From positions 1 through 8,316 of the forward strand of contig DAHXMR010000166.1 in NCBI GenBank assembly GCA_027371655.1: a DNA stretch of 8,316 nucleotides, written 5' to 3'. Below are positions 1 to 6,411 of this stretch, piece after piece. Both the position numbers and the translations under genes were made by a program. This DNA comes from Microcaldota archaeon (GTDB lineage: Archaea > Micrarchaeota > Micrarchaeia > Norongarragalinales > CAINOH01). Numbering within the stretch: the first letter of the stretch is position 1; every line of letters begins with the position of its first letter. Under the pieces are notes generated by a model, which was not told where the DNA came from, made no database searches, and saw only the letters and a program-made list of their open reading frames with translations.

Positions 1-1
1 C

Positions 2-1498
2 GGCTTCGTGCTTCCCAAGGAAAAAAGCGTTGTCGGCATAATCGGCGTCAACGGCATAGGAAAAAGCACGGCACTCGACCTGTTGCGCGGCCACCTGCGG
101 CCCAACTTCGGCAAGTTCAGGGAAAAGCTTTCGTTCGAGGAAATCAAGAAGCACGTCCGGGGGCAGGAGATACAGAACTATCTGGAAAAAATCGAAAGCG
201 GGAACGTGAAATTCAGCCACAAGATGCAGAACGTGGAAACGCTCTCCAAATCCAGGGAAACCGCGGGCGCCCTCCTGAAGCAGTGCGACGAAACCGGAAA
301 GGCGCGCGCGCTTTCGGGGGATTTCGGGCTCGACGCCGTTGCCGACCGCAAGCTTTCCACGCTTTCCGGCGGGGAATTGCAAAAAGTCGCGATTGCGTGC
401 AGCCTTTCGCGCAAGGCCGACGTCTATTGCATAGACGAGCCCTCCTCATACCTGGACGTTTCGATGAGGATGTCCGCGGCAAACGCCATCCGCGAAACCG
501 CGGAGGAAAAAAGCGTGGTGCTGGTCGAGCACGACCTCACGCTATTGGACTATTTGAGCGATTACATACACGTGATGTACGGCGAGAAGGGCGCGTACGG
601 CGTCGTGTCGGGATTGAAAAGCTCCAAGAACGGCGTGAACGATTATTTGCAGGGATTCCTCAAGGAGGAGAACACCCGCTTCAGGCCGTATGAAATAAAA
701 TTCGAGGTCAGAAGCCCCACGGCGGTGCGCGGAAAGCTGCCCATCGCGATGGACTACCCGGCAATGAAAAAACGCTTCCCCGGATTCAGGCTCGAGGTCG
801 ACGCCGGGGACGTGCGCGAAAACGAGGTAATCGGGATACTGGGCGCAAACGGCATCGGGAAAAGCACTTTCGTGAAAATGCTCGCGGGGCTCGAGTCACC
901 CGACGAGGACAGGGAACTGGGGCACCGCAAGAAAATCTCGTACAAGCCCCAATACCTCAAATCGGATTACGACGGCACCTGCCGCGATTTGCTCAAGAAA
1001 ACCAGGGGCCTTGACGCTGCTACCCTGGCGGAATTGCGGGACAAGCTGGACATCGCCGAGCTTGAGGACAAAGAAGTGAGGCACTTGAGCGGGGGAGAGC
1101 TGCAAAGGCTCGCAATCGCCCTCGCGATAAGCACCCCCGCGGACCTTTACCTGTTCGACGAGCCCAGCGCGTTTCTTGATGTTGAACAGCGCCTGAACGC
1201 GGCCGCGCTTTTGAAAAAGGCCGTGAAGGACGCGGGGAAAAACGCGTTCGTCATAGACCACGACGTCGTGTTCATAGACGGCGTGTCCGACCGGCTGGTC
1301 GTGTTCGAGGGCCAGCCGAGCGTGCATGGCCACGCGCCAAAGGCAAGCGAGATGCGCACGGGAATGAATTCGTTCCTGAAGCAGTTCGGCATAACCTTCC
1401 GCCGCGACGAATCCACGGGAAGGCCGCGCGCGAACAAGCCGGGCTCGCAGAAGGACGCCGAGCAAAAGCAGAAGGGCGAGTATTACTACTCCGACTAG
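2..1498 (+). CDS. abce1: ABCE1/Rli1 ribosome-recycling ATPase (5'-truncated by window edge)
   Basis: Twin-ATPase ABC protein that splits ribosomes into subunits after termination and also acts around initiation; cytosolic and soluble. Numbering from the GTG at base 8: NBD1 has Walker A GVNGIGKST (13-21), signature LSGGELQ (119-125), Walker B/D-loop DEPSSYLD (143-150) and switch His175. NBD2 has Walker A GANGIGKST (279-287), Q-loop Gln315, signature LSGGELQ (360-366), DEPSAFLD (384-391) and His418. The C-terminus (MRTGMNSFLKQFGITFRRD, then a GRPR-NKPGS element and a YYY tail) is typical of archaeal Rli1. The frame is open to the first bases of the window and Walker A lies almost at the start, so roughly 95 N-terminal residues, including the two [4Fe-4S] cluster cysteines and the Y-loop, lie off the window. 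The GTG at 8 is therefore not the real start. Both ATP sites look intact. It converges with the next gene. Confidence 0.97.
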   Translation, partial: GFVLPKEKSVVGIIGVNGIGKSTALDLLRGHLRPNFGKFREKLSFEEIKKHVRGQEIQNYLEKIESGNVKFSHKMQNVETLSKSRETAGALLKQCDETGKARALSGDFGLDAVADRKLSTLSGGELQKVAIACSLSRKADVYCIDEPSSYLDVSMRMSAANAIRETAEEKSVVLVEHDLTLLDYLSDYIHVMYGEKGAYGVVSGLKSSKNGVNDYLQGFLKEENTRFRPYEIKFEVRSPTAVRGKLPIAMDYPAMKKRFPGFRLEVDAGDVRENEVIGILGANGIGKSTFVKMLAGLESPDEDRELGHRKKISYKPQYLKSDYDGTCRDLLKKTRGLDAATLAELRDKLDIAELEDKEVRHLSGGELQRLAIALAISTPADLYLFDEPSAFLDVEQRLNAAALLKKAVKDAGKNAFVIDHDVVFIDGVSDRLVVFEGQPSVHGHAPKASEMRTGMNSFLKQFGITFRRDESTGRPRANKPGSQKDAEQKQKGEYYYSD

Positions 1499-1530
1499 GA
1501 TTGGCAGCCAGCGCCCGCATCGAAAACGCG

Positions 1531-1560
1531 TTTAGGCCTTTTTTCTTGCAACTTCTTTTC
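1531..1560 (+). terminator. T-rich tract after ABCE1, probable archaeal terminator
   Basis: Downstream of the ABCE1 stop the plus strand reads a TTT, then a run of six T (1539-1544), then CTTGCAACTTCTTTTCC. Archaeal RNA polymerase typically terminates on such T tracts without needing a stem. The tract lies inside the last codons of the convergent gene, so the Lys-Lys-Ala tail of that protein and the terminator share sequence. Confidence 0.45.
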
Positions 1561-2161
1561 CCGAGGGGTCAAGCGCAAGAAGCACCCTGTCGCTTCCAGC
1601 TTCCCATTGCAAAAGCCACGAACCCGTGGGCAGGGCCGCGTTAAGCTCGAATTGCTTCAATGCGGCAAAATCCGCGAAGGGGCAATAATCGCGCTCGGAC
1701 TGCGTTTCAAGCAGGGGGACGGGAAAAGCGCACGCGCGGCCGTCCGCGGCGACCAGCTGCGAAATGCCGTCGAATTTGGCGGAATTTATTATCGCCTGCT
1801 CGCGCCGCAGTACCGGGTGGGTTTCGCAGTCCTTGACCAGCATTTGCGGGGGGCGGGAGAAAGCCACGGGCATGAGCTCGTAGTCCAGGCGCTCGACGGT
1901 CGGGCACGCGGAATGCGGGTTGGCGACGATTTCGATGCCCACCGCGAACTTGCCGCCGCCAAGCTCCGATTGGTCCACCACGCGCATAAGCGTGTCCTTC
2001 CCAAGGTAATTCTTCTGCAAATAAACCGATGCGTCGGCAAGCGCGAAATTCGCCGCGTCGTCCTTTGAAATCGGAACCGAGCTCCGCTGGAAAAACGCGA
2101 ACGCCGCCAAAAGCAAAAGCAACGCCCCGACCAAAATCAAGGACTGCCTGCGCACTTCCAA
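1532..2161 (-). CDS. Membrane-anchored extracytoplasmic protein of unknown function (209 aa)
   Basis: Family not recognised. A basic N-terminus (MEVRRQ) precedes one strongly hydrophobic segment at about residues 7-24 and then a hydrophilic domain of about 185 residues, so it is most likely anchored in the membrane with its domain outside. Four cysteines (86, 112, 144, 160) could form two disulfides, which agrees with an extracytoplasmic domain. Unlike the neighbouring pilin-like proteins it has no N-x-S/T sequon and no class III leader motif. The C-terminal stretch VLLALDPSGKEVARKKA looks like a closing beta hairpin. The start used is TTG at 2161; a GTG two codons downstream (2155) is equally possible, and AGGGTG just upstream could serve either. 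It has its own TATA-like element, is separated by 97 bases from the pilin operon on the same strand, and is convergent with ABCE1. Confidence 0.8.
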   Translation of the reverse strand: MEVRRQSLILVGALLLLLAAFAFFQRSSVPISKDDAANFALADASVYLQKNYLGKDTLMRVVDQSELGGGKFAVGIEIVANPHSACPTVERLDYELMPVAFSRPPQMLVKDCETHPVLRREQAIINSAKFDGISQLVAADGRACAFPVPLLETQSERDYCPFADFAALKQFELNAALPTGSWLLQWEAGSDRVLLALDPSGKEVARKKA

Positions 2162-2207
2162 CTCACACCCTGAAAACGATTCAACGAAACCTAATACTGC
2201 GAAAACT

Positions 2208-2222
2208 GCTTATTAAATTTTC
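2208..2222 (-). promoter_or_regulatory. TATA-like promoter for the 209-aa anchored protein
   Basis: On the minus strand the spacer reads GAAAATTTAATAAGC, a good match to an archaeal TATA box (TTTAATAA at 2217-2210) in an otherwise GC-rich region. Transcription would begin about 25 bases further on, near 2188, leaving a leader of roughly 25 nt that contains AGGGTG before the TTG/GTG start. It implies the last gene on this strand is transcribed independently of the pilin cluster. Confidence 0.5.
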
Positions 2223-2237
2223 TAACCGCATGCCTAT

Positions 2238-2251
2238 GCCGCCCCCGCGGC
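2238..2251 (-). other. Short GC hairpin after the last pilin-cluster gene
   Basis: Immediately downstream of the stop at 2259 the minus strand can fold GCCGC-GGGG-GCGGC, a 5-bp all-GC stem with a four-base loop. The nearest T-rich sequence is the promoter element about 20 bases further on. It might help end the pilin-operon transcript, but five GC pairs in GC-rich DNA are weak evidence. Confidence 0.25.
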
Positions 2252-2258
2252 GCTCCCC

Positions 2259-2855
2259 CTAGCAGGAAACCGTAACGTTCTTCAAAAGGGAATTGGGCGC
2301 CGATTCGTTGTTCACGCGCACGCGGAAAACCGTCCCCGGGCCCGCGGAGGGCGCCACGTACACGGTCCAATTGAAGCCGCGGAAAGCCGACCTGCGCGCA
2401 TTCGACGAGTTCACCGAAAACGGCACGGTTGCGGAAACCGAGTAGTTTTGGTAATTAAAACCGTCCAGCGTAACCGTGCCGGGCGTTCCCGCAGCGCAGG
2501 CCACGGTTATCTGCGAGGGCGAAAAAGTCAAGGGCGGCCCGTCCACGGACAAGCCAGCCTCGGCATTCGCCAAATAGCCCGAAAGCACGGTGGAAGGCGT
2601 CGCGGCCCCGCCGCAAAAATCCGAATCGTAAACCGGCGCGCACCCGAACGACCCGTAGGAATAATCGAGCATCGCGTCCAGCACGGTGGCGTTGAACATC
2701 GCCGACGCGTCGTCGAAGCGGTCGGAAACGACCTTGGCCTGCAAATCCGCCTGTGCCGCATTTTGCAGGCCTAAAAGCGAAAGCGACGCGCCGGCCAAAA
2801 GCGCGAGCAAAAACACCGAAAGCGCCACAGTGAAAACCGAGAAAAAACCCTTCAA
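2259..2855 (-). CDS. Pilin-like secreted/anchored protein with K-G leader but no acidic residue (198 aa)
   Basis: Last gene of the cluster. The N-terminus MKGFFSVFTVALSVFLLALL gives a single hydrophobic helix (about residues 4-30) right after a Lys-Gly pair that resembles a type IV prepilin cleavage site, but the Glu usually at mature position 5 is absent. The remaining ~165 residues are hydrophilic, with four cysteines and six N-x-S/T sequons (NAT, NYS, NSS, NWT, NES, NVT), as expected of a glycosylated surface domain rich in beta strands. The start is TTG at 2855, with GGGG (2870-2867) 11 bases upstream. By analogy with type II secretion GspK, which also lacks Glu5 and sits at the pseudopilus tip, it could be a tip or capping subunit; that is inference. 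Alternatively it is an ordinary membrane-anchored surface protein. Confidence 0.75.
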   Translation of the reverse strand: MKGFFSVFTVALSVFLLALLAGASLSLLGLQNAAQADLQAKVVSDRFDDASAMFNATVLDAMLDYSYGSFGCAPVYDSDFCGGAATPSTVLSGYLANAEAGLSVDGPPLTFSPSQITVACAAGTPGTVTLDGFNYQNYSVSATVPFSVNSSNARRSAFRGFNWTVYVAPSAGPGTVFRVRVNNESAPNSLLKNVTVSC

Positions 2856-2866
2856 ATTGCAAACAA

Positions 2867-2888
2867 CCCCTTTTTTACAAAAAACCCC
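2867..2888 (-). promoter_or_regulatory. Palindromic T6-GT-A6 element flanked by GGGG
   Basis: The 43-base spacer between the two last pilin-like genes contains, on the coding strand, GGGG-TTTTTT-GT-AAAAAA-GGGG. The T run could act as a weak archaeal terminator that lowers expression of the last gene, and the downstream GGGG is the only Shine-Dalgarno-like sequence before its TTG start. The T6/A6 arms are self-complementary but too AT-rich to make a stable hairpin. Confidence 0.35.
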
Positions 2889-2898
2889 TCTTGCCGGC

Positions 2899-3318
2899 CT
2901 ACCTCAGGAAATACGCCCACGCGTCCTTGCGCGAAACCGTTTCCTGCGAAACCAGGCAGGCCGCAGTGGCGCTTGACAAACTGCAATAAACGCTGCCCGG
3001 GCAGCATGAATCCCCGTACGAAAAAAGGTCGGCGTGGGCGATTATCTTCGCGGTGCGGTTGACCCTCGAGGGGTCCATGGTCACGTTGAACAGCGTCAGG
3101 CCGTAAAAAACGTTTTCGTCCAAAAGCACGCCGGAGGAATTCGCCACCAGGAAATCGCGCGCCAAAGCCTGCATCGACGACGGCCTTTGCACGAACGGCG
3201 GCTGCTGCGAATAAACGACGAACGCGAGCGTCACGGAATACAAAAGCGCAAGCGAAAGCAGCGCGTCCATCGTGAACAAAAACGCCCTCCTTCCCCCCGC
3301 GCCGCCGTTGTTTTTCAT
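2899..3318 (-). CDS. Pilin-like subunit, F-T-M-D type (139 aa)
   Basis: Single-pass protein with a prepilin-like N-terminus: basic leader ending R10-R11-A12, then FLFTMDALLSLALLYSVTLA, a hydrophobic helix with one aspartate at residue 18 (mature position 6 if cleaved after Ala12). The external part has four cysteines (SCC and two others within about 20 residues) and three sequons (NSS, NVT, NRT). A longer open frame reaches upstream to 3489 but would overlap the preceding gene by about 170 bases with a non-membrane, Arg/Gln-rich extension. The ATG at 3318 forms an ATGA overlap with the upstream stop and has GGAGGT 12 bases before it, so I use it. Leader length and the F-S/T-M-D motif match the preceding gene, which suggests the two are paralogs and possibly partners in one pseudopilin complex. 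Confidence 0.8.
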   Translation of the reverse strand: MKNNGGAGGRRAFLFTMDALLSLALLYSVTLAFVVYSQQPPFVQRPSSMQALARDFLVANSSGVLLDENVFYGLTLFNVTMDPSRVNRTAKIIAHADLFSYGDSCCPGSVYCSLSSATAACLVSQETVSRKDAWAYFLR

Positions 3319-3713
3319 TCGCAGGTCCGAACCTCCAAAAGGCACGCGCTGGCAGAGCCGGGGCACTTCGCAATCCTGCGCGCCACGAAAACGCCGCGCT
3401 TGCCGGCAACCGCGCATTGCTGCCTGTTGAAATCCGAAGGCGTGCAATTGTCGGAAAGCACCCGGGTGGTGTTCTTCAGCACCGCGCACGAGGGGAACGA
3501 AAACCCGTCAAGCACGCGCCCGGAAACGTTGGATTCCGCAAGCGCGTCCGCTGAATTGGACAATAACTCGGCGCGGCCGGAAAGGCTGCGGGAGGAAAAC
3601 TCCGCGGACTGCAACGCGAACCCCACAACCGCCGAAAGCACGGCGAGGGCGATTAAAAGGTCCATCGAGAAAAGCTGCGCCCTGCTTTTTTTGCCAAAAT
3701 CGTAAAATGCCAT
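3315..3713 (-). CDS. Pilin-like subunit, F-S-M-D type (132 aa)
   Basis: The N-terminus MAFYDFGKKSRAQLFSMDLL has a 12-residue basic leader ending Arg-Ala, then Gln13 and a hydrophobic helix to about residue 37, with Asp18 in place of the usual Glu. Gln at the cleavage site matches archaeal class III leaders, but the acidic residue is Asp at mature position 6 rather than Glu at 5. The outer domain has six cysteines and three sequons (NVS, NTT, NCT). The reading frame extends to 3773, but the ATG at 3713 lies 7 bases after the previous stop and gives a leader of normal shape, so it is preferred. No strong ribosome binding site is visible; the start context is CCAAAATGGC. The stop overlaps the next gene's ATG (ATGA), so translation is likely coupled. 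Confidence 0.8.
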   Translation of the reverse strand: MAFYDFGKKSRAQLFSMDLLIALAVLSAVVGFALQSAEFSSRSLSGRAELLSNSADALAESNVSGRVLDGFSFPSCAVLKNTTRVLSDNCTPSDFNRQQCAVAGKRGVFVARRIAKCPGSASACLLEVRTCE

Positions 3714-3720
3714 TTTGGAT

Positions 3721-4200
3721 TCAACCGCAACTTCCAAATGAAAAAACCGCGCTGCCCGCGCCGTTTGGCGCAACGCACGCCGCCTGCGACTCGTTGGGGG
3801 CCTGCGCGTTGCACGCGAAAAACCTCAATCCCCCCGATGAAAACCCGGAAACGTCGACCTTGCACGGCGCGTTTTCCTGCGCGGCGAAAGGCCTGCCCAA
3901 AAAATGCAAAAACAGCGTGCTTGAGGCCGCGGGCGTGGAATTCAGCGCGTACGCGACGGGCGCGCTTCCGTCGAAAACGCACGGCCACGCAAAACTGATC
4001 GACGCGTTGCTTGCGCACGCGCGGCCGGCCAATGCAGCGAACTCGCGCACCGCAAGCCGCGCTTCCGCCGACGAGTGCGCCGACGCGTTCGAGGAGTAAA
4101 AAACGTCCAAAAAATTCGCCATCCACGAAAACAGGACAAGCGCCAAGGCGAACGCCATGAAAAACTCGAGGGAAATTTGTGCCCTCGCGAAAAAGCCCAT
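3721..4200 (-). CDS. Class III type IV pilin-like protein (159 aa)
   Basis: Archaeal class III prepilin: MGFFARAQISLEFF has a seven-residue leader ending Arg-Ala, predicted cleavage before Gln8, and Glu12 at mature position 5, followed by a hydrophobic helix to about residue 30. This Q-x-x-x-E pattern is the DUF361-type signature processed by EppA-like peptidases. The C-terminal domain of about 120 residues contains seven cysteines (one may be unpaired) and four sequons (NAS twice, NST, NES), which points to a disulfide-stabilised, N-glycosylated surface domain. The start is ATG at 4200, with TTAGGT a few bases upstream. It follows the TctA-like gene after a 71-base gap, the largest gap inside the cluster, and begins a block of four pilin-like genes. 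Confidence 0.85.
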   Translation of the reverse strand: MGFFARAQISLEFFMAFALALVLFSWMANFLDVFYSSNASAHSSAEARLAVREFAALAGRACASNASISFAWPCVFDGSAPVAYALNSTPAASSTLFLHFLGRPFAAQENAPCKVDVSGFSSGGLRFFACNAQAPNESQAACVAPNGAGSAVFSFGSCG

Positions 4201-4271
4201 GGATACCTAAAAACCGCGCCCGTTTTTTAACGCTTCTTTGAAAAGTGCCCAAATGCCCCCCGCGCGGGCGC

Positions 4272-5453
4272 CTATGCCGAGGCGTACAGGTAAACCATTG
4301 CGGGAACTATGAGCGCGCCCATGGAATAACTGCGCTTGACGCCGAAAAGGAACGGAAGCAGGCCGGCGGCCGTCGCGATTGCCGCGACCAGAAGCCCGCG
4401 GGCCCCGGATAGCGCGAAAACCGCCGCCAAAAGCGCGATAAACAAAAGCACGGAAAACGCCCCGGAATCCCGCGCCAAGGCCCCCGCCGCGGAAAGCAGG
4501 CGGGGCAGGAGGGCATGGAAAAGCAAAAGCGAAAACGCGAATGAAAAAATCGCGATTGCCGCAACGTCCCATATTCCGAAGCTTTGCGAAAAAACCGCGG
4601 GCTTTATGGCGGCCGCCGCCCCGGAACGCGCTTTGCCTATTGAAAACACTGCGGCAAAGTCGAACAGCGCCTTCGATGCCACGACCCCGCAGTTGAGCGC
4701 GATGAATGCGCGCTCCCCGCGGCGCTCGAAGAACGGGAAAGCAAGCGCGCTCAAAAAAGCCGGGCTCATCGCTGGCAGGAAACTGGAAAACGCGCCCATC
4801 CCCACGCCCGCCAGCGCCTCGTTCAAATGCCAAGGAACGGACGCCGGATTTTCCTGCCGCCCCGTTTCCCTGCCGCCGTGGCTTGCGAGCACGGAGGAAA
4901 AACCGAACAACCCGGTCAAAAGCGCGAACAGCGCGGAATCCCCGTTCTGCCCGCCGAGGGAAAAGACGCCCACCGCGCCGGAAAGCGCGAAGGCGAGCAT
5001 TCCCAAAAACGCTTTTTGCGCGCTGCGCTCGATGCCGAACATCGCGAAGACAACCAGCATCACCGCGAAAAGCACGAATGGCTTGAACTCGGAATACAAC
5101 GCTGGCGAAAAAGCGAGGAAAAACGGCAGGAGCAAAACGCTTGCGGCAAGCGCAAGCGCGAAAGAGCGCGCGGATATTTCCAGCGCCTCAAGCCCGCGGC
5201 CGGAAAGCGTCATCCTGTTTCCCGCAAGAAGCGACGCGCCCTGCGACTCCGAGGGAATCAGGAGGAACGCCGAGGAAAACGCCTCGAAAACCAGCCGGGA
5301 AAAACAGATTGCCACCGCAAAACCCGCCAGCGCAACCGGGGAGAAAAATTCCTGCGCAAACTGCAGCACCAAATTCGTATGCAAAAAAGGCACCGCGCCC
5401 CCGATGCCCAAAAGCGCGCCCAACAGCGTGGAAAGGAAAAAGTCGCCAATCAC
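4272..5453 (-). CDS. TctA/DUF112-family polytopic membrane protein (393 aa)
   Basis: Very hydrophobic protein with about ten membrane segments. Family features: an N-terminal glycine-rich hairpin LGALLGIGGAVPFLHTNL (11-28); a conserved stretch of residues 61-90 with SAFLLIPSESQGASLL and then GNRMTLSGRGLEA; and a second hairpin GVGMGAFSSFLPAMSPAFL (217-234) that mirrors the first. These match the archaeal DUF112 branch of the TctA permease family, whose bacterial members carry tricarboxylates with TctB and a periplasmic TctC. No TctB or TctC is present here, and the function of the archaeal branch is not established. The start is GTG at 5453, preceded by GGAGGGGG; it overlaps the previous stop as GTGA, so the two are translationally coupled. 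Its place between pilin genes is unexpected, and a role in assembling or energising the surface complex is only a guess. Confidence 0.8.
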   Translation of the reverse strand: MIGDFFLSTLLGALLGIGGAVPFLHTNLVLQFAQEFFSPVALAGFAVAICFSRLVFEAFSSAFLLIPSESQGASLLAGNRMTLSGRGLEALEISARSFALALAASVLLLPFFLAFSPALYSEFKPFVLFAVMLVVFAMFGIERSAQKAFLGMLAFALSGAVGVFSLGGQNGDSALFALLTGLFGFSSVLASHGGRETGRQENPASVPWHLNEALAGVGMGAFSSFLPAMSPAFLSALAFPFFERRGERAFIALNCGVVASKALFDFAAVFSIGKARSGAAAAIKPAVFSQSFGIWDVAAIAIFSFAFSLLLFHALLPRLLSAAGALARDSGAFSVLLFIALLAAVFALSGARGLLVAAIATAAGLLPFLFGVKRSYSMGALIVPAMVYLYASA

Positions 5454-5800
5454 TTTCCCCCTCCGGCCTTTCCCGTTATTTCAACCCAGTCGGCAACAAG
5501 GGTTTTCCATGTTCCCCCGCCCTGCTGCAGCCGCCCGCCCGCGTGAAGGAAATCCCCCGGCGAAACCGACTGCGGGTCGAAAGAATCTTGCGCAACCCCG
5601 CGCCAGGCGCGCACGCGCACGCGGCTTTGGCACAACAAAAAATCCGTGCTCTGGTTTTCCCGCAAAACCTTGCACACCGTGCCCGAAACCGCATGCACGC
5701 CGCTTTCGCTTTCGGAAAAATGCAGGAACAACGCGCCAAGCAATGCCATTGCAAGGCAAAGCAATGCGGACGAAGGCGCGGAAAAACCCGGAAGCCTCAC
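5450..5800 (-). CDS. Membrane-anchored small beta-domain protein, probable OB fold (116 aa)
   Basis: A short N-terminus is followed by one hydrophobic helix (about residues 9-28) and a domain of about 80 residues. The order of elements resembles an OB fold: SGTVCKVLRENQSTDFLLC (strands 1-2), VRVRAWRG (strand 3), then a loop, VSPGDFLHAGGRL (the G-D turn before strand 4) and WKTLVADWVEI (strand 5). OB domains of this kind bind nucleic acid, oligosaccharide or proteins; with a TM anchor the domain most likely faces outward. The two cysteines flanking the first hairpin could pair. The open frame extends to 5869, but the GTG at 5800 overlaps the preceding stop (GTGA) and has AGGA 8 bases upstream, so I start there. 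Its own stop also overlaps the following gene (GTGA), which makes a tightly coupled three-gene set. Fold assignment is by pattern only. Confidence 0.7.
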   Translation of the reverse strand: MRLPGFSAPSSALLCLAMALLGALFLHFSESESGVHAVSGTVCKVLRENQSTDFLLCQSRVRVRAWRGVAQDSFDPQSVSPGDFLHAGGRLQQGGGTWKTLVADWVEITGKAGGGK

Positions 5801-6354
5801 TTCTTTTTTCCTTTCCTTACGGATGGGGCGGCCTGTTCCACGCCGGAAAGCTTGGACGCGGAAAGCCACTTTTTTTCAAGCAAAAGCCTCGCCTCGCCCG
5901 CAGCCACGGGCGCGGAGGGAACGGCGTAAACGCCGGCGGGAACGTCGTGCGAAAACCCGGCAGCAACGCGCACTATCGCAAACCCGTTGGAGTAGCCAAG
6001 CACCACGGCGCGCGCGGAATTCTTCAGGAAAAAAATCCGGTAAACCGCGAAAAACGCCAGGAAAAAAACGGCCATGGCAGGCAGCGCGAAAACAAGGGCG
6101 TAAGGCGACACCAGGAAAACGCGGAACACAACCGCCGCAAGGGACAGGAACGTGAAAAACACTATCATCGCGAAGGCGCCAGGCCTGTCGCCGCCGCCCA
6201 TGCGAAGCGCGAGAAGCGCGCAGGCGAAATTGAATGCGACGACGGTCAAAAGCGCAAAAAGCGCGCCCGCGAAGGACGCGAACACGCTTGCGAAAAGCAT
6301 CGCCACAAGCGCCGCCTGGAAACGCGACAGTTCATTCCACGCGCCAAAAGCCAT
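5797..6354 (-). CDS. Four-TM membrane protein with C-terminal soluble domain, DUF2101-like (185 aa)
   Basis: Hydrophobic segments at about residues 14-31, 33-50, 60-80 and 83-105 are followed by a small soluble domain of about 60 residues. That domain starts VVLGYSNGFAIVRVAAGFSH and continues DVPAGVYAVPS, A-G-E-A and LLLEKKW, a compact beta-rich pattern, and the protein ends in a very basic tail (VRKGKKK). The arrangement recalls archaeal DUF2101 membrane proteins, but I cannot confirm the family. The start is uncertain: I prefer ATG at 6354 (context GGCAAAAATGGC, with GGGGG about 13 bases upstream). TTG at 6384 would add ten residues and lacks a ribosome binding site. The stop overlaps the next gene's GTG, so the two are probably co-translated and could form a complex in the membrane. 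Confidence 0.75.
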   Translation of the reverse strand: MAFGAWNELSRFQAALVAMLFASVFASFAGALFALLTVVAFNFACALLALRMGGGDRPGAFAMIVFFTFLSLAAVVFRVFLVSPYALVFALPAMAVFFLAFFAVYRIFFLKNSARAVVLGYSNGFAIVRVAAGFSHDVPAGVYAVPSAPVAAGEARLLLEKKWLSASKLSGVEQAAPSVRKGKKK

Positions 6355-6371
6355 TTTTGCCAAAAACCCCC

Positions 6372-6391
6372 TTTTCCCCAACAAACAAAAC
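6372..6391 (-). repeat. GT-rich leader element, copy 2
   Basis: On the coding strand this reads GTTTTGTTTGTTGGGGAAAA and matches 17 of 20 positions of the element just before the ATG at 7306. Here it lies 17 bases before the ATG at 6354 and overlaps the alternative TTG start. It may reflect shared translation-initiation or weak termination signals, or simply GT-rich spacers. Confidence 0.3.
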
Positions 6392-6411
6392 GGCCAATCG
6401 ACAACAAAAAC

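Noticed and set aside
896..1465. 189-codon minus-strand frame within ABCE1
   Set aside because: Antisense shadow of NBD2, whose Walker A, signature and Walker B motifs are all intact on the plus strand.
3319..3489. N-terminal extension of the F-T-M-D pilin-like gene up to 3489
   Set aside because: The extension overlaps the preceding gene, is Arg/Gln-rich with no leader character, and would bury the prepilin-type N-terminus. The ATGA junction at 3318 explains the start.
4207..4833. 208-codon minus-strand frame overlapping the end of the TctA-like gene
   Set aside because: It is in a different frame from the TctA-like gene, is Arg/Gly-rich and has no motif; the TctA-like frame has clear family features over the same bases.
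5801..5869. Upstream extension of the OB-like protein to 5869
   Set aside because: It overlaps the end of the four-TM gene; the GTG at 5800 with AGGA upstream and a GTGA overlap is a better start.
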